Source: an uncultured Anaerolineales bacterium (GTDB lineage Bacteria; Chloroflexota; Anaerolineae; Anaerolineales; UBA11657). Taken from it: a DNA stretch of 7,083 nucleotides. Positions 1 to 6,604 of the stretch are shown in pieces. The stretch covers positions 1 to 7,083 of the forward strand of contig CAJWGI010000065.1 of NCBI GenBank assembly GCA_913031335.1, given 5' to 3'. The position numbers and the translations under genes were made by a program. The notes beneath the pieces are model-generated. The model was given only the letters and a program-made list of their open reading frames with translations, searched no databases and was not told the origin of the DNA. How positions within the stretch are numbered: position 1 is the first letter of the stretch; every line of letters begins with the position of its first letter.

Positions 1-839
1 TGCAACTGATGTTCCCTCTCTCGAAGCGACGCCAGTGCAGCCGCCGTCGCCGCGACATTGACATTGTATGGTTGCTTCGTCTTCCAAAGCTCCGGCATCA
101 TTTGCGTGGGGAATGCGCCGTAACCGACACGCAGCCCGGCCAGCCCGGCCCATTTGCTGAATGTGTGCAACACAATAAGATTGGGGTGTTGCAGCACCAG
201 TTCAAGGCGCGAGTGCTCGCGCCCGGCGAATTCGATGTAGGCTTCATCCAGCACCACCATCAGCGGCAGTTCCAGCAAACGGAGCAAACCCTCGTCCGGC
301 AGCAGGCTGCCATCCGGGTTGTTGGGCGAGGCGAGGAAGAGGAGCTTGGGTGCGTGCTGGGAAGCCGCTGCTTCAATTGCAGCCACATCCAGCGAGAAAT
401 CCGCCCTGCGCCACACCGAAATCGTCTCAGCCGCGTTGATGGAGGCATCGAAAGTGTACATCCCAAAGGTGGGCGGGCAATCGATGATCTTGTCACCAGG
501 ATCGAGAAACAGACGCATTATCAGGTCAATCAGTTCGTCTGCGCCCGCGCCCGCGAAGATGGTCTCGGACGGCATACCGGTATAATCGGCGAGCGCCGCG
601 CGCAACTCGCGGTTCTCCGGGTCGGGATAAATGTGCGGGAAGGGCAAATCGGCAAGGGCAGCGCGCACACCTGGGGCCGGCCCGTATGGATTCTCGTTGG
701 CGTCCAGCTTGATGATCTCATCCGGCCGGCGCCCGAGCCGCTCCGAGAGCACCTCGAATGGAAGTATGGGCGTATACGACTCCAGAGCGGCTATGTGGCT
801 TCGCACAGCGGATTGACCGTGAGATTTCAGTTTCCTCAT
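1..839 (-). CDS. hisC: Histidinol-phosphate aminotransferase HisC (3' end cut off by window)
   Basis: Pyridoxal-phosphate enzyme of fold type I that transfers the amino group from glutamate to imidazole acetol phosphate, giving histidinol phosphate in cytosolic histidine synthesis. The 279 whole codons visible read as a typical HisC: N-terminal [11 protein letters not shown] (residues 44-54), YPDP (71-74), the cofactor phosphate-loop region AGAGADE (96-102), SPNNPDG (171-177), VLDEAY (196-201, the Asp that contacts the pyridine nitrogen) and [16 protein letters not shown] (225-240), where K229 should form the Schiff base and R237 binds substrate carboxylate. The reading frame is open to the window edge; about 70-90 residues of the C-terminal small domain are missing. 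The ATG at 839 lies one base after the hisD TGA, so it is coupled to hisD; a purine-rich AAGGGATGGGG precedes it. A TTG in frame at 860 is a less likely start. Paralogous aminotransferases (for example aromatic) share the motifs, but the his operon context supports HisC. Confidence 0.96.
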   Translation of the reverse strand, partial: MRKLKSHGQSAVRSHIAALESYTPILPFEVLSERLGRRPDEIIKLDANENPYGPAPGVRAALADLPFPHIYPDPENRELRAALADYTGMPSETIFAGAGADELIDLIMRLFLDPGDKIIDCPPTFGMYTFDASINAAETISVWRRADFSLDVAAIEAAASQHAPKLLFLASPNNPDGSLLPDEGLLRLLELPLMVVLDEAYIEFAGREHSRLELVLQHPNLIVLHTFSKWAGLAGLRVGYGAFPTQMMPELWKTKQPYNVNVAATAAALASLREREHQL

Positions 840-840
840 T

Positions 841-2178
841 TCACAACCCCATCCCTTCAATCCGTTGTGTCGCCGCCGCTGCGTGCCCGTCAAGCTGCTC
901 GGCGCTCGCCAGCAGCGCTGCGGCCGGGCTCATTTGGGCGATTGTCTCATCATCCAGCTGCACCACGCTCATGATGCGCACGAAATCAAGTACATTCAGT
1001 GGCGAGGCAAATCGGGCTGTGCCGCCAGTCGGCAGAATGTGGTTCGGCCCGGCCACATAATCCCCCAGCACTTCGAAGGAACTCTCGCCCACGAAAAGGC
1101 ATCCGGCGTTGCGAACCTGCTCGGCCCAGCGTTCCGGCTGCGCCACCGCCAGACAGAGATGCTCCGGGGCAAACCGGTCGGCGAGATCTACCGCGGTTTC
1201 CAGATCAGGGGTGAGCACAATGCCGCCCCGGCTCGGGAGCGAGCGCGTGAGGATTTCGATGCGACTCAAGTTCTCCATCTGCCGCCCGACAGCCGCCTGC
1301 ACTGCCTGCGCCAGCGTCGGCGAGGGGGTGAGCAAAATAGCGGTAGCGAGCACATCGTGCTCGGCCTGCGCCAGAAGGTCGGCGGCCACCCAGTCCGAGT
1401 TCGCGGAATCGTCGGCCACGATGACAGTCTCCGTCGGCCCGGCGAGTCCATCGATGCCAACCTCACCGAAGACCTGTTTTTTTGCGAGGGTGACAAACAG
1501 ATTGCCCGGCCCAACGATTTTGTTCACGCGCGGAACCGTGTCAGTGCCATATGCCATGGCGGCCACCGCCTGCGCACCACCCAATTGGAAAATCTTCTCA
1601 ATACCCAGCATGTGCGCAGCGGCGCGGAGCACGGCGGGAAGCGGTGCGCCTTCTCGCCCGGGTGGGGTACAGACCACAATCTCGTTCACGCCCGCCACCT
1701 GCGCCGGAATCGCGCCCATCAGCAGCGAGGAGGGCAGCGGCGCAGTGCCGCCCGGCACGTAAACTCCAACACGCCGCAGCGGTATCATGCGCTGTTTTAT
1801 CACGCCGCCCAACTCGGACGTTTCCCAGCTGCGCACCGGCTGAAGTGCGTGGAAGGCGCGGATGCGCTCCGCCGCGAGTTGCAACGCCTCGGCGAGATCG
1901 GCCGGAATCTCCGTGGCGGCCGCAGCCAATTCGCTATCCGGCAGCGCCAGTGGGTCAGGCGCACTGTCATCGATGCGCTGCGACCATTCGTGCAAGGCCA
2001 AGTCACCACGTGCGCGCACATCCGCCAGCACCCGCGCGACCGCCGCCGGCGGTGAGAGCGGCTTGCCGAAAATACGCTCCACCGCCCCCAGAAGATCGGC
2101 GGGGTAATCCGGTTCGTCCGCAGGGCGTGAGAGCACGGTCTTTTTCGCCAGTTGCAGGTCAGCGATGATGCGAATCAT
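841..2178 (-). CDS. hisD: Histidinol dehydrogenase HisD
   Basis: Zinc enzyme that oxidises L-histidinol to L-histidine in two NAD-dependent steps, the last reactions of the pathway. The protein is 445 residues, close to the usual 430-440. Landmarks: [15 protein letters not shown] (137-151), [15 protein letters not shown] (198-212), VGPGN (222-226), the family signature IDGLAGPTE (242-250), QAEHD (271-275) with zinc ligands Q271 and H274, FAPEHL (336-341) with catalytic E339 and H340, [13 protein letters not shown] (372-384) with zinc ligand D373, and H432 as the C-terminal zinc ligand. All key residues are present, so it should be active. The reading frame stays open to 2343, but the 55 extra residues (MRGGGGG... 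onward) are antisense-like shadow of hisG. The ATG at 2178 gives MIRIIADL, the expected N-terminus, and overlaps the hisG stop as ATGA (4 bases), a sign of translational coupling. Confidence 0.97.
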   Translation of the reverse strand: MIRIIADLQLAKKTVLSRPADEPDYPADLLGAVERIFGKPLSPPAAVARVLADVRARGDLALHEWSQRIDDSAPDPLALPDSELAAAATEIPADLAEALQLAAERIRAFHALQPVRSWETSELGGVIKQRMIPLRRVGVYVPGGTAPLPSSLLMGAIPAQVAGVNEIVVCTPPGREGAPLPAVLRAAAHMLGIEKIFQLGGAQAVAAMAYGTDTVPRVNKIVGPGNLFVTLAKKQVFGEVGIDGLAGPTETVIVADDSANSDWVAADLLAQAEHDVLATAILLTPSPTLAQAVQAAVGRQMENLSRIEILTRSLPSRGGIVLTPDLETAVDLADRFAPEHLCLAVAQPERWAEQVRNAGCLFVGESSFEVLGDYVAGPNHILPTGGTARFASPLNVLDFVRIMSVVQLDDETIAQMSPAAALLASAEQLDGHAAAATQRIEGMGL

Positions 2179-3185
2179 TTTTCGCGAATGTCCAATGCGA
2201 CCAGCAGCGCGGCATAGCGTTCCGGCTCCTCTTCGAAAATATAACTCACCGGCGAGACTACCACCCCGCTTCCGCCGATAGCGCGCAGCTCGTTCACTGC
2301 CTGCCCTAATCGCTCCTTCGGAACCACCACCTCCACCGCGCACATATCCGCCTGCCCTTCGCGCGTCACCACACGCGAGACCGTAGGGCCTTGCAGCCCG
2401 CCAAGTTCGGTCTCCGCGAACATGCGCTCGGCCACCGCCTGCGCGGATGGCTCGCGCATGTTGGCCACGACGATGTAATACCTCTGCGCGCGTAGATGCG
2501 CCTCTGCAAATTCCAGCAGCTCGCGCGCCACCGTGAGCGCCTCAGGGCGCTCACGCAGGCTGGCGCGATTGCCAATCAAAACCGCCTGCGACTGCAGAAT
2601 GCAGCCATCTGAAAGAGTGTGCAACCGGTTGTCTCGCAGAGTCTGGCCGGAGGAGACCAGATCGGCGATGATATCAGCGTAACCGACCGCGGGCGCTACC
2701 TCCAGCGTGCCCTCCGCGCTGATCAACTCACAGCCGGGTAGCCCGTTTGCAGCAAGGTAATCTCCGGTGAGCTCAGGAAACTTTGTAGCCACACGCAACG
2801 GGCCGGGCAGCTCCTCCAGGCGGGCAGCCAGCGCTTGCAACGAGCGCACGTCGGCCCAACCCTCTGGCACTGCCAACTCCAGAGTGCAGCGCCCAAAACC
2901 AAGCTCATCGTGCAGCACCACCACATCGCCGCGCGTGGCGCGTTGCTCTTCCACAATATCTAGCCCGGTGATGCCAAAATCAATGCTGCCGCTGCGCACC
3001 CCGACGACAATATCGCCCGGGCGCTGAAAAATGACTTTCACACCCGGCAACACCGGGATTATGGCCTGATACTGGCGCGGATTCGGCTTTCGCACCTGCA
3101 GGCCGCAGCTCGCGAGGAAATCCAGCGCGCCGCTCTCCAATCTTCCTTTACTGGGCAATCCCAGCCTTATGTCGTTTCGCTTCAT
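2175..3185 (-). CDS. hisG: ATP phosphoribosyltransferase HisG, long (regulatory-domain) form
   Basis: Catalyses the committed step of histidine synthesis, condensing ATP with PRPP; long-form enzymes are feedback-inhibited by histidine through a C-terminal ACT-like domain. The 336-residue protein starts MKRNDIRLGLPSKGRLE, typical for HisG. The catalytic part includes RPGDIVVGVRSGSIDFGITG (55-74) and the PRPP-loop signature EVAPAVGYADIIADLVSSG (162-180) followed by QTL and N186. The C-terminal HisG_C domain spans about 231-314 (GPTVSRVV 266-273; AVEVVVPKERLGQAVNELRA 283-302; IGGSGVVVSPV 303-313), so no separate HisZ is needed. A 22-residue tail after 314 makes it longer than the 284-299 residues of well-studied long forms. 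The ATG at 3185 has GGAG five bases upstream. A GTG/TTG-type upstream start at 3206 (MFFFGER...) would be encoded by the terminator U-tract and is rejected. First gene of hisGDC, behind an attenuator-like leader. Confidence 0.97.
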   Translation of the reverse strand: MKRNDIRLGLPSKGRLESGALDFLASCGLQVRKPNPRQYQAIIPVLPGVKVIFQRPGDIVVGVRSGSIDFGITGLDIVEEQRATRGDVVVLHDELGFGRCTLELAVPEGWADVRSLQALAARLEELPGPLRVATKFPELTGDYLAANGLPGCELISAEGTLEVAPAVGYADIIADLVSSGQTLRDNRLHTLSDGCILQSQAVLIGNRASLRERPEALTVARELLEFAEAHLRAQRYYIVVANMREPSAQAVAERMFAETELGGLQGPTVSRVVTREGQADMCAVEVVVPKERLGQAVNELRAIGGSGVVVSPVSYIFEEEPERYAALLVALDIREK

Positions 3186-3190
3186 ACGCT

Positions 3191-3194
3191 CTCC
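3191..3194 (-). promoter_or_regulatory. Ribosome binding site of hisG
   Basis: GGAG on the minus strand, five bases before the hisG ATG at 3185. It fixes the start and excludes the upstream in-frame extension. It follows directly on the U-tract of the leader terminator, so only transcripts that pass the terminator carry it. Confidence 0.8.
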
Positions 3195-3230
3195 AAAAAA
3201 AAACACCCGCCCCGGACATGGGGCGGGTGT
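3195..3230 (-). terminator. Intrinsic terminator in the his leader (attenuator)
   Basis: On the minus strand, ACACCCGCCCC (3230-3220), a six-base loop AUGUCC (3219-3214) and GGGGCGGGUGU (3213-3203) form a perfect 11-bp GC-rich hairpin, followed by eight more U (3202-3195). This is a textbook Rho-independent terminator on the minus strand only; the plus strand has no T-run after the hairpin. It sits between the upstream phosphoesterase gene and hisG, directly before the hisG ribosome binding site, where an unconditional terminator would silence hisG from any promoter upstream. It is therefore read as an attenuator controlled by the leader peptide. It may also end transcripts coming from the genes upstream. 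Confidence 0.93.
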
Positions 3231-3271
3231 AGATGAAAAAAGGGAATCGTATACTAGCCCGCCGCGTCCGG
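3212..3271 (-). promoter_or_regulatory. Antiterminator structure of the his leader
   Basis: The RNA just after the leader peptide stop, CCGGAC-GC-GGCGGG (3271-3258), can pair with CCCGCC-CCAU-GUCCGG (3227-3212): six base pairs (3271-3266 with 3212-3217), a small internal loop (GC opposite CCAU), and six more pairs (3263-3258 with 3222-3227). The partner segment covers most of the 5' arm, the loop and two bases of the 3' arm of the terminator, so the two folds exclude each other. The loop between the two halves is AU-rich (CUAGUAUACGAUUCCCUUUU...). Pairing was worked out by hand; no folding energy was computed. Confidence 0.82.
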
Positions 3272-3328
3272 TTAGGTGGGTACGCTCCGATGGTGATGAT
3301 GACTGGCGTTGGCGTTCACGTTGGCCAT
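3272..3328 (-). CDS. hisL: His operon leader peptide with four consecutive His codons
   Basis: An 18-residue ORF, MANVNANASHHHHRSVPT, with codons CAT CAT CAC CAT at 3301-3290 and TAA at 3274-3272. It ends 86 bases before the hisG ATG and directly abuts the antiterminator. By analogy with enterobacterial HisL (seven His codons), a ribosome short of charged His-tRNA stalls here, leaving segment 2 free to pair and prevent termination; a ribosome reaching the stop codon covers segment 2 and allows the terminator to form. No convincing Shine-Dalgarno site precedes the ATG at 3328. The in-frame GTG at 3319 (VNANASHHHHRSVPT, 15 residues) would be an almost leaderless start for a transcript beginning near 3322. 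The frame stays open upstream to 3526, but that is an out-of-frame shadow of the phosphoesterase gene. No sequence conservation can be tested here. Confidence 0.85.
   Translation of the reverse strand: MANVNANASHHHHRSVPT
3305..3313 (-). promoter_or_regulatory. Possible segment 1 (protector/pause hairpin 5' half) of the his leader
   Basis: GCC-AA-CGCC, just upstream of the His codons, could pair with GGCGGGC (3263-3257), the antiterminator's 5' half, as seven pairs with a two-base bulge. That would be the 1:2 structure that favours termination when no ribosome translates. An alternative weak competitor is GCGU (3285-3282) with ACGC (3267-3264). Both are short and this element is the least certain part of the leader. 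Confidence 0.4.
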
Positions 3329-3355
3329 ATTATCACACAGATGCGAATCAGTCAA
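3327..3355 (-). promoter_or_regulatory. Putative sigma-70-type promoter of the his operon
   Basis: TTGACT (3355-3350, 5 of 6 to the -35 consensus) is followed 15 bases later by an extended -10, TGT-GATAAT (3337-3329; GATAAT is 5 of 6), or 17 bases later by TAATAT (3332-3327). Transcription would begin near 3322-3320, right at the start of the leader peptide. The -35 starts one base after the TAA stop of the upstream phosphoesterase gene. The match is good and the place is the expected one, but it is a sequence match only. Confidence 0.6.
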
Positions 3356-3356
3356 A

Positions 3357-3929
3357 TTATACCTCCACCGGCACAACCTCGGCAGAAACGCTCCCGTTGG
3401 CGATGCGTAGCAGGCCCACCACCGCGCCGACCGGGTTGTAATATTCTGGCCCGAGCGAGCCTGGATTGAACAGCAACGTATCGCCCACCCACTTTTTGGC
3501 GGTGCGATGAGTGTGCCCGAAAACAATCACGCGCACATCCGGGGGAAACTTCAGCGGCAGTCTGTGCAGGTATCGCGCCAGGGAGAAGCCCACCGTGCAA
3601 TAAAGCGCCTTTTCGCGCAGATACTCCCACAGCCCGCCGTGGCCGTGCGTTAGCCCGACCTTCACACCGCCGAATTGCATCACCCGCTGCAGCGGCAAGT
3701 TGCGGCCAGCCCGCGTCCAGATATCCCGGTTGCCGCGCACCGCTATCACCGGCGCGATTTGCTCAAATTCGCCTAATACGCGCGGATGGATCATGTCACC
3801 CGCATGCAGAATCGCTCTCACCCGCGCCCGACGAAAACATCCCAGCGCACCCTCGGGGATGCGCTTCATCCTTTCGGGCACATGAGTGTCGGTCACCACT
3901 CCCAGCGTGATTTCTGGTCGTGCGTCCAT
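3357..3929 (-). CDS. YfcE/MJ0936-type metallophosphoesterase
   Basis: A 190-residue calcineurin-like phosphoesterase of the small Metallophos_2 type, which hydrolyses phosphodiesters with two metal ions; natural substrates of the family are mostly unknown. The metal-binding motifs are complete and in order: D14-x-H16 (TDTH), GD45 (HAGDMIHP), GN68RD, TH95GH and GH139TH141R, followed by NPGSLG (155-160). There is no signal peptide or membrane segment, so it should be cytosolic. The ATG at 3929 overlaps the transporter's TGA by one base (TGATG), which suggests coupling; a GTG at 3935 would add two residues. It is the last gene of the upstream cluster and ends one base before the his promoter. 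Family membership is sure; substrate is not. Confidence 0.92.
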   Translation of the reverse strand: MDARPEITLGVVTDTHVPERMKRIPEGALGCFRRARVRAILHAGDMIHPRVLGEFEQIAPVIAVRGNRDIWTRAGRNLPLQRVMQFGGVKVGLTHGHGGLWEYLREKALYCTVGFSLARYLHRLPLKFPPDVRVIVFGHTHRTAKKWVGDTLLFNPGSLGPEYYNPVGAVVGLLRIANGSVSAEVVPVEV

Positions 3930-5179
3930 CAGCACGGCTCACGCCCAATCACCGGGAGTTGTTCCTCGACCTCGGTGCGGGGCAGGCGGAACTTCACCCA
4001 CACCGGCACGACAGTCGCCAACGCCATGCAGGCAGTGAGCACAAACGGTGTGCGCGGGTTGAAGCGCTCCCACATCTGCGCGCCCAACCACGGAGCAGGA
4101 AGCGATATTGCTCCAATGCTGGACTGGAACAATCCGAAGGCAGTGCCACGCAACTTTTCCGGAACCGCCTTGGAGACCAGCGACTGGTACGCCGGTCTCA
4201 TTAAGCCCACCCCCACTCCGAAAATGAGCCAGACCAGCCCGAAACCTGTCAGGCTTCTCACCGACACCAGCAGTATGAAAGCCACAGACTCCATCACAAA
4301 GCCACCGACAATGACTATCCGTTCTCCAAATTTATCAGAAAGCCAGCCAGCCGGCAGCGCGGTCATCACCATTCCAATCCCAAAGACCGCACCCAGATAG
4401 CCGATGTTTTCCACCGAGACTCCGCCCACCTCGCGCAAATAAAGCGGCATCAATTCGCCCGAGAGGCGAAAAGCGACATCGCGGACGCCGTCAGTAATCA
4501 TTATCCACGTCACTAGCCCGCCCGCCAACACCATGCTGACCATGGCACCCAGCCCACCGCGCAGAGAATCCCAGGTGAGCTGCTGCGGGTGCGCCTCAGA
4601 TGTTTCACGGAAGGAGCCCGCCATCCAAATCCGAATGATGGTGGCAACTCCGTACAGGCATCCGCCCAGAAGGAACATGCGTCGAAAGCCGAAACGCGCG
4701 GCCACGAACCCGCCCAGTGGCGGTCCGATCACGGCCACTATCCAGAACAAGGCCTCGGCCACGCCGTACACTTTTCCGCGGTCACGCTCGCTGGATTGCT
4801 CCGCGATGAATGCGCCAAAGCTAGGCGCTACCAGCGCTCCGGCTGCCACCCCGAATGTCTGCGCCAGTATTATCCACTGCCACGAAGGCGCCATCACAAG
4901 CACAATGTACGATAGCACGCCGCCCACGCTCCCTAGTGCGATTGCGCGCAGCCTTCCAAGCATGTCGGACACCCACCCACCAACAATTTGCAGCAGCAGC
5001 GGCACGATGGATGAGAGCGTGAACACTAGGCCGACCTGAGTCACGCTAGCCCCCAGCTCCTGCAAGTAGAGCGGGAGCAGCGGTTGCTGCATGAAAATAC
5101 CGGTGTTCGCCAGCACCATGGTGAACAGGAACCAGCGCATCACTCCGCTGAGCAGTGGTTTCCGAACGTTTTCAGGCAT
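3929..5179 (-). CDS. Major facilitator superfamily transporter (DHA1/efflux-like)
   Basis: A 416-residue inner-membrane transporter with about twelve hydrophobic segments and a hydrophilic central loop (about 189-208). The two halves show the usual internal symmetry: GGWVSDMLGRLR (67-78) is MFS motif A between helices 2 and 3, with a second copy AGWLSDKFGERI (277-288) between helices 8 and 9; ERDRGKVYG (131-139) matches EKLRGTAFG (341-349). IGPPLGG (151-157) in helix 5 resembles the antiporter motif C of drug:proton exporters, so export is more likely than uptake; the substrate cannot be told. The ATG at 5179 lies 27 bases after the HAD gene stop and has only a weak ribosome binding site; its stop overlaps the phosphoesterase ATG. 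All these features point to one transcription unit with its neighbours. Confidence 0.92.
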   Translation of the reverse strand: MPENVRKPLLSGVMRWFLFTMVLANTGIFMQQPLLPLYLQELGASVTQVGLVFTLSSIVPLLLQIVGGWVSDMLGRLRAIALGSVGGVLSYIVLVMAPSWQWIILAQTFGVAAGALVAPSFGAFIAEQSSERDRGKVYGVAEALFWIVAVIGPPLGGFVAARFGFRRMFLLGGCLYGVATIIRIWMAGSFRETSEAHPQQLTWDSLRGGLGAMVSMVLAGGLVTWIMITDGVRDVAFRLSGELMPLYLREVGGVSVENIGYLGAVFGIGMVMTALPAGWLSDKFGERIVIVGGFVMESVAFILLVSVRSLTGFGLVWLIFGVGVGLMRPAYQSLVSKAVPEKLRGTAFGLFQSSIGAISLPAPWLGAQMWERFNPRTPFVLTACMALATVVPVWVKFRLPRTEVEEQLPVIGREPC

Positions 5180-5206
5180 TAGATTCTTACACGCCCGGGT
5201 GCTCGT

Positions 5207-5806
5207 TCACCCATCGAGCCATTGCTGCAGCGCGGTTAGTGTCTGCTCGGTGCTTTCGAAAACAACGCCCGCCATCCCCAGCGCGCGCGCCGCAGCCACG
5301 TTCGCCTCCATGTCGTCCACAAACACCGTTTGAGCTGCGCCCACCCCCAGTCGTTCGAGCGTGCGTCGGTAAATCTCCGCCGCTGGTTTAGCGACGCCTT
5401 CTTCGGCAGAAATCATCATGGTTTCGAAAACGGACAGTTCCGGGAGCGAATGGAAGAACTCGCGAACCCCGGGCCAAGCGTTGCTCAGAATCGCCGTCCG
5501 ACAGTGCCCGCGCTGCTGGCCGACGAAATCGGTCAGGGTGGAATCCACACGGTCTCCGGCCCAGAAATCATGCTGCAGTTCGGCCAATTCTGTATCCGAA
5601 AGGCGCAGTTCGGCAGCCACGAAGTTCCATACATCGGCCGTTTCTGCCGCGCCCACTGTCGCTTTTTTCGCCACCGGATTATCGAAAACCAGCTTGGCCA
5701 GACTCCACTCCGGCAGCCCGAAACGCGCCTCCCACCGGCGGCGCGGGGTCAAATCCACGGTGCGCATCAACACGCCGCCAAAGTCAAACACCAGTGCTCT
5801 CGTCAC
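5207..5806 (-). CDS. HAD-superfamily hydrolase (YihX-like, subfamily IA type)
   Basis: A 199-residue haloacid-dehalogenase-fold enzyme, probably a phosphatase acting on a small phosphorylated metabolite in the cytosol. Motif I is FDFGGVL (7-13) with nucleophile D8; motif II ILSNAW (106-111) with S108 and N109; motif III K140 in AKPAAEIYRRTL; motif IV VFVDDMEANV (161-170) with D164 and D165. A cap region of alpha helices lies between motifs I and II (about 16-95), as in subfamily IA. The second Asp of the usual DxD is Gly (G10), as in the E. coli YihX group (DxGxV). The start is GTG at 5806, with GGA seven bases upstream; it leaves seven residues before the nucleophile, the normal distance. 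The 42-base gap to the SCO1664 gene shows no clear promoter or terminator. Confidence 0.9.
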   Translation of the reverse strand: MTRALVFDFGGVLMRTVDLTPRRRWEARFGLPEWSLAKLVFDNPVAKKATVGAAETADVWNFVAAELRLSDTELAELQHDFWAGDRVDSTLTDFVGQQRGHCRTAILSNAWPGVREFFHSLPELSVFETMMISAEEGVAKPAAEIYRRTLERLGVGAAQTVFVDDMEANVAAARALGMAGVVFESTEQTLTALQQWLDG

Positions 5807-5848
5807 TTTTCTGTCCGAAAAATAAGGATGGAGGCGCCGCTCGGCAGG

Positions 5849-6604
5849 CTACAGGGGCGGCCAGGGATAATTGCGCTGCGGCCCCGGTTGCGGCAGGCGA
5901 CCAGAGAGCGCCAGATGCTTCGCTCGCCAGCCGAGCGCGGCGATTTCATCTTCGCTCAGAAGGTCGCACAGCGAGTGCACCAGCGCGCCGCCGTTACGAA
6001 CAGCGGTGACCAGTGCCTCCAAATCTGAACGGACCTCATCTGGATACCGCTCGCCGGCGAAATCCCAGATCACCGTGCGCAGCTTGTATTCACTGTGGAA
6101 ACACACACCATGGTCTATCAACCACATTTTCCCGTCGTTGCCGCGCACAACGTGGCCGCCTTTTCTATCCGCATTGTTTATCAAATAATCGAAGGCAGCC
6201 ACGCGCCGGCAGGCAGCCTTTTCAGCATCTGTGAAATGGAAATAATGCCGCTCCGCGTCAAACTCAACGAACCGCTGCAAAGAACCCGGCCCGTGCGGGC
6301 CGTCCCGATACACGGTAGGTGGCACAAGGTCCCAGCCCAGCGCGCGGCTGACCAGATAGGCGGCCACCTCCCGCTTCGCCAGCGTGCCGGCGGGGAAATC
6401 CCACAGCGGCTGCTCGCCCTGCGTGGGCTTGTACACCGCCTCAATGCAGCGTTCCGCAAGTGCCACCTCAGCGAGAAAAGTGTAATTAGAACCAGCGCGG
6501 AAAAGCCCGCGCAGGGTAAGTTTTCCCGTACGCAGCGTGGTGAGCAGGTCCGGCACGGACGCGGTCACCGCTCCCGCCGGCGGCGCGGCGTTATTTATGG
6601 CCAT
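5849..6604 (-). CDS. SCO1664 family protein, PI3/PI4-kinase-like fold
   Basis: A 251-residue protein of the SCO1664 family (TIGR03843), found mainly in Actinomycetota and also Chloroflexota, with distant likeness to phosphatidylinositol kinases and HipA-like kinases; activity unknown. Family marks: AVYKP (56-60, K59 the likely ATP-binding Lys), GEQPLWDFPAGTLAKRE (63-79) with E79/V80 region on the first helix, ALGWDLVPPT (88-97), FDYLINNADRKGGH (138-151; D139, N144, D146) and WLIDHGVCFH (161-170; D164 as likely metal ligand). The kinase-type residues are thus retained. The frame is open back to 6694, but the first 30 residues of that version lie wholly within DUF3090 in another frame; the ATG at 6604 (MAINNAAPPAG) overlaps DUF3090 by 14 bases and gives the family's usual length. 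No strong ribosome binding site is seen, so coupling to DUF3090 is likely. A later GTG start is possible. Confidence 0.93.
   Translation of the reverse strand: MAINNAAPPAGAVTASVPDLLTTLRTGKLTLRGLFRAGSNYTFLAEVALAERCIEAVYKPTQGEQPLWDFPAGTLAKREVAAYLVSRALGWDLVPPTVYRDGPHGPGSLQRFVEFDAERHYFHFTDAEKAACRRVAAFDYLINNADRKGGHVVRGNDGKMWLIDHGVCFHSEYKLRTVIWDFAGERYPDEVRSDLEALVTAVRNGGALVHSLCDLLSEDEIAALGWRAKHLALSGRLPQPGPQRNYPWPPL

Noticed and set aside
9..974. Long plus-strand reading frame of 321 codons
   Set aside because: It lies antisense to hisC and the end of hisD, has Arg/His/Gln-rich composition without any family motif, and the minus-strand frame reads as a clear HisC.
865..2055. Plus-strand reading frame of 396 codons opposite hisD
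   Set aside because: Shadow of a GC-rich gene; the composition is that of a complementary strand of HisD and no recognisable domain is present.
2179..2343. Upstream extension of hisD by 55 residues
   Set aside because: The extra residues are low-complexity and come from hisG read in another frame; the ATG at 2178 overlaps the hisG stop and gives the family's N-terminus.
3203..3240. Terminator on the plus strand from the same hairpin
   Set aside because: After the hairpin the plus strand reads AGATGAAAAAAGGG, with no T-run, and no plus-strand gene ends here.
3240..3300. Possible T-box (tRNA-sensing riboswitch) before hisG
   Set aside because: The sequence GGTGGGTACGC resembles part of a T-box but is on the plus strand and incomplete. 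The minus-strand RNA has no T-box consensus or stem I, and the leader is too short.
5807..5848. Possible terminator between the SCO1664 and HAD genes (GGCGCC palindrome then a T-run)
   Set aside because: The stem around GAGCGGCGCCTC is only about three pairs with mismatches, and the T-run is some distance away; it is not a credible hairpin terminator.
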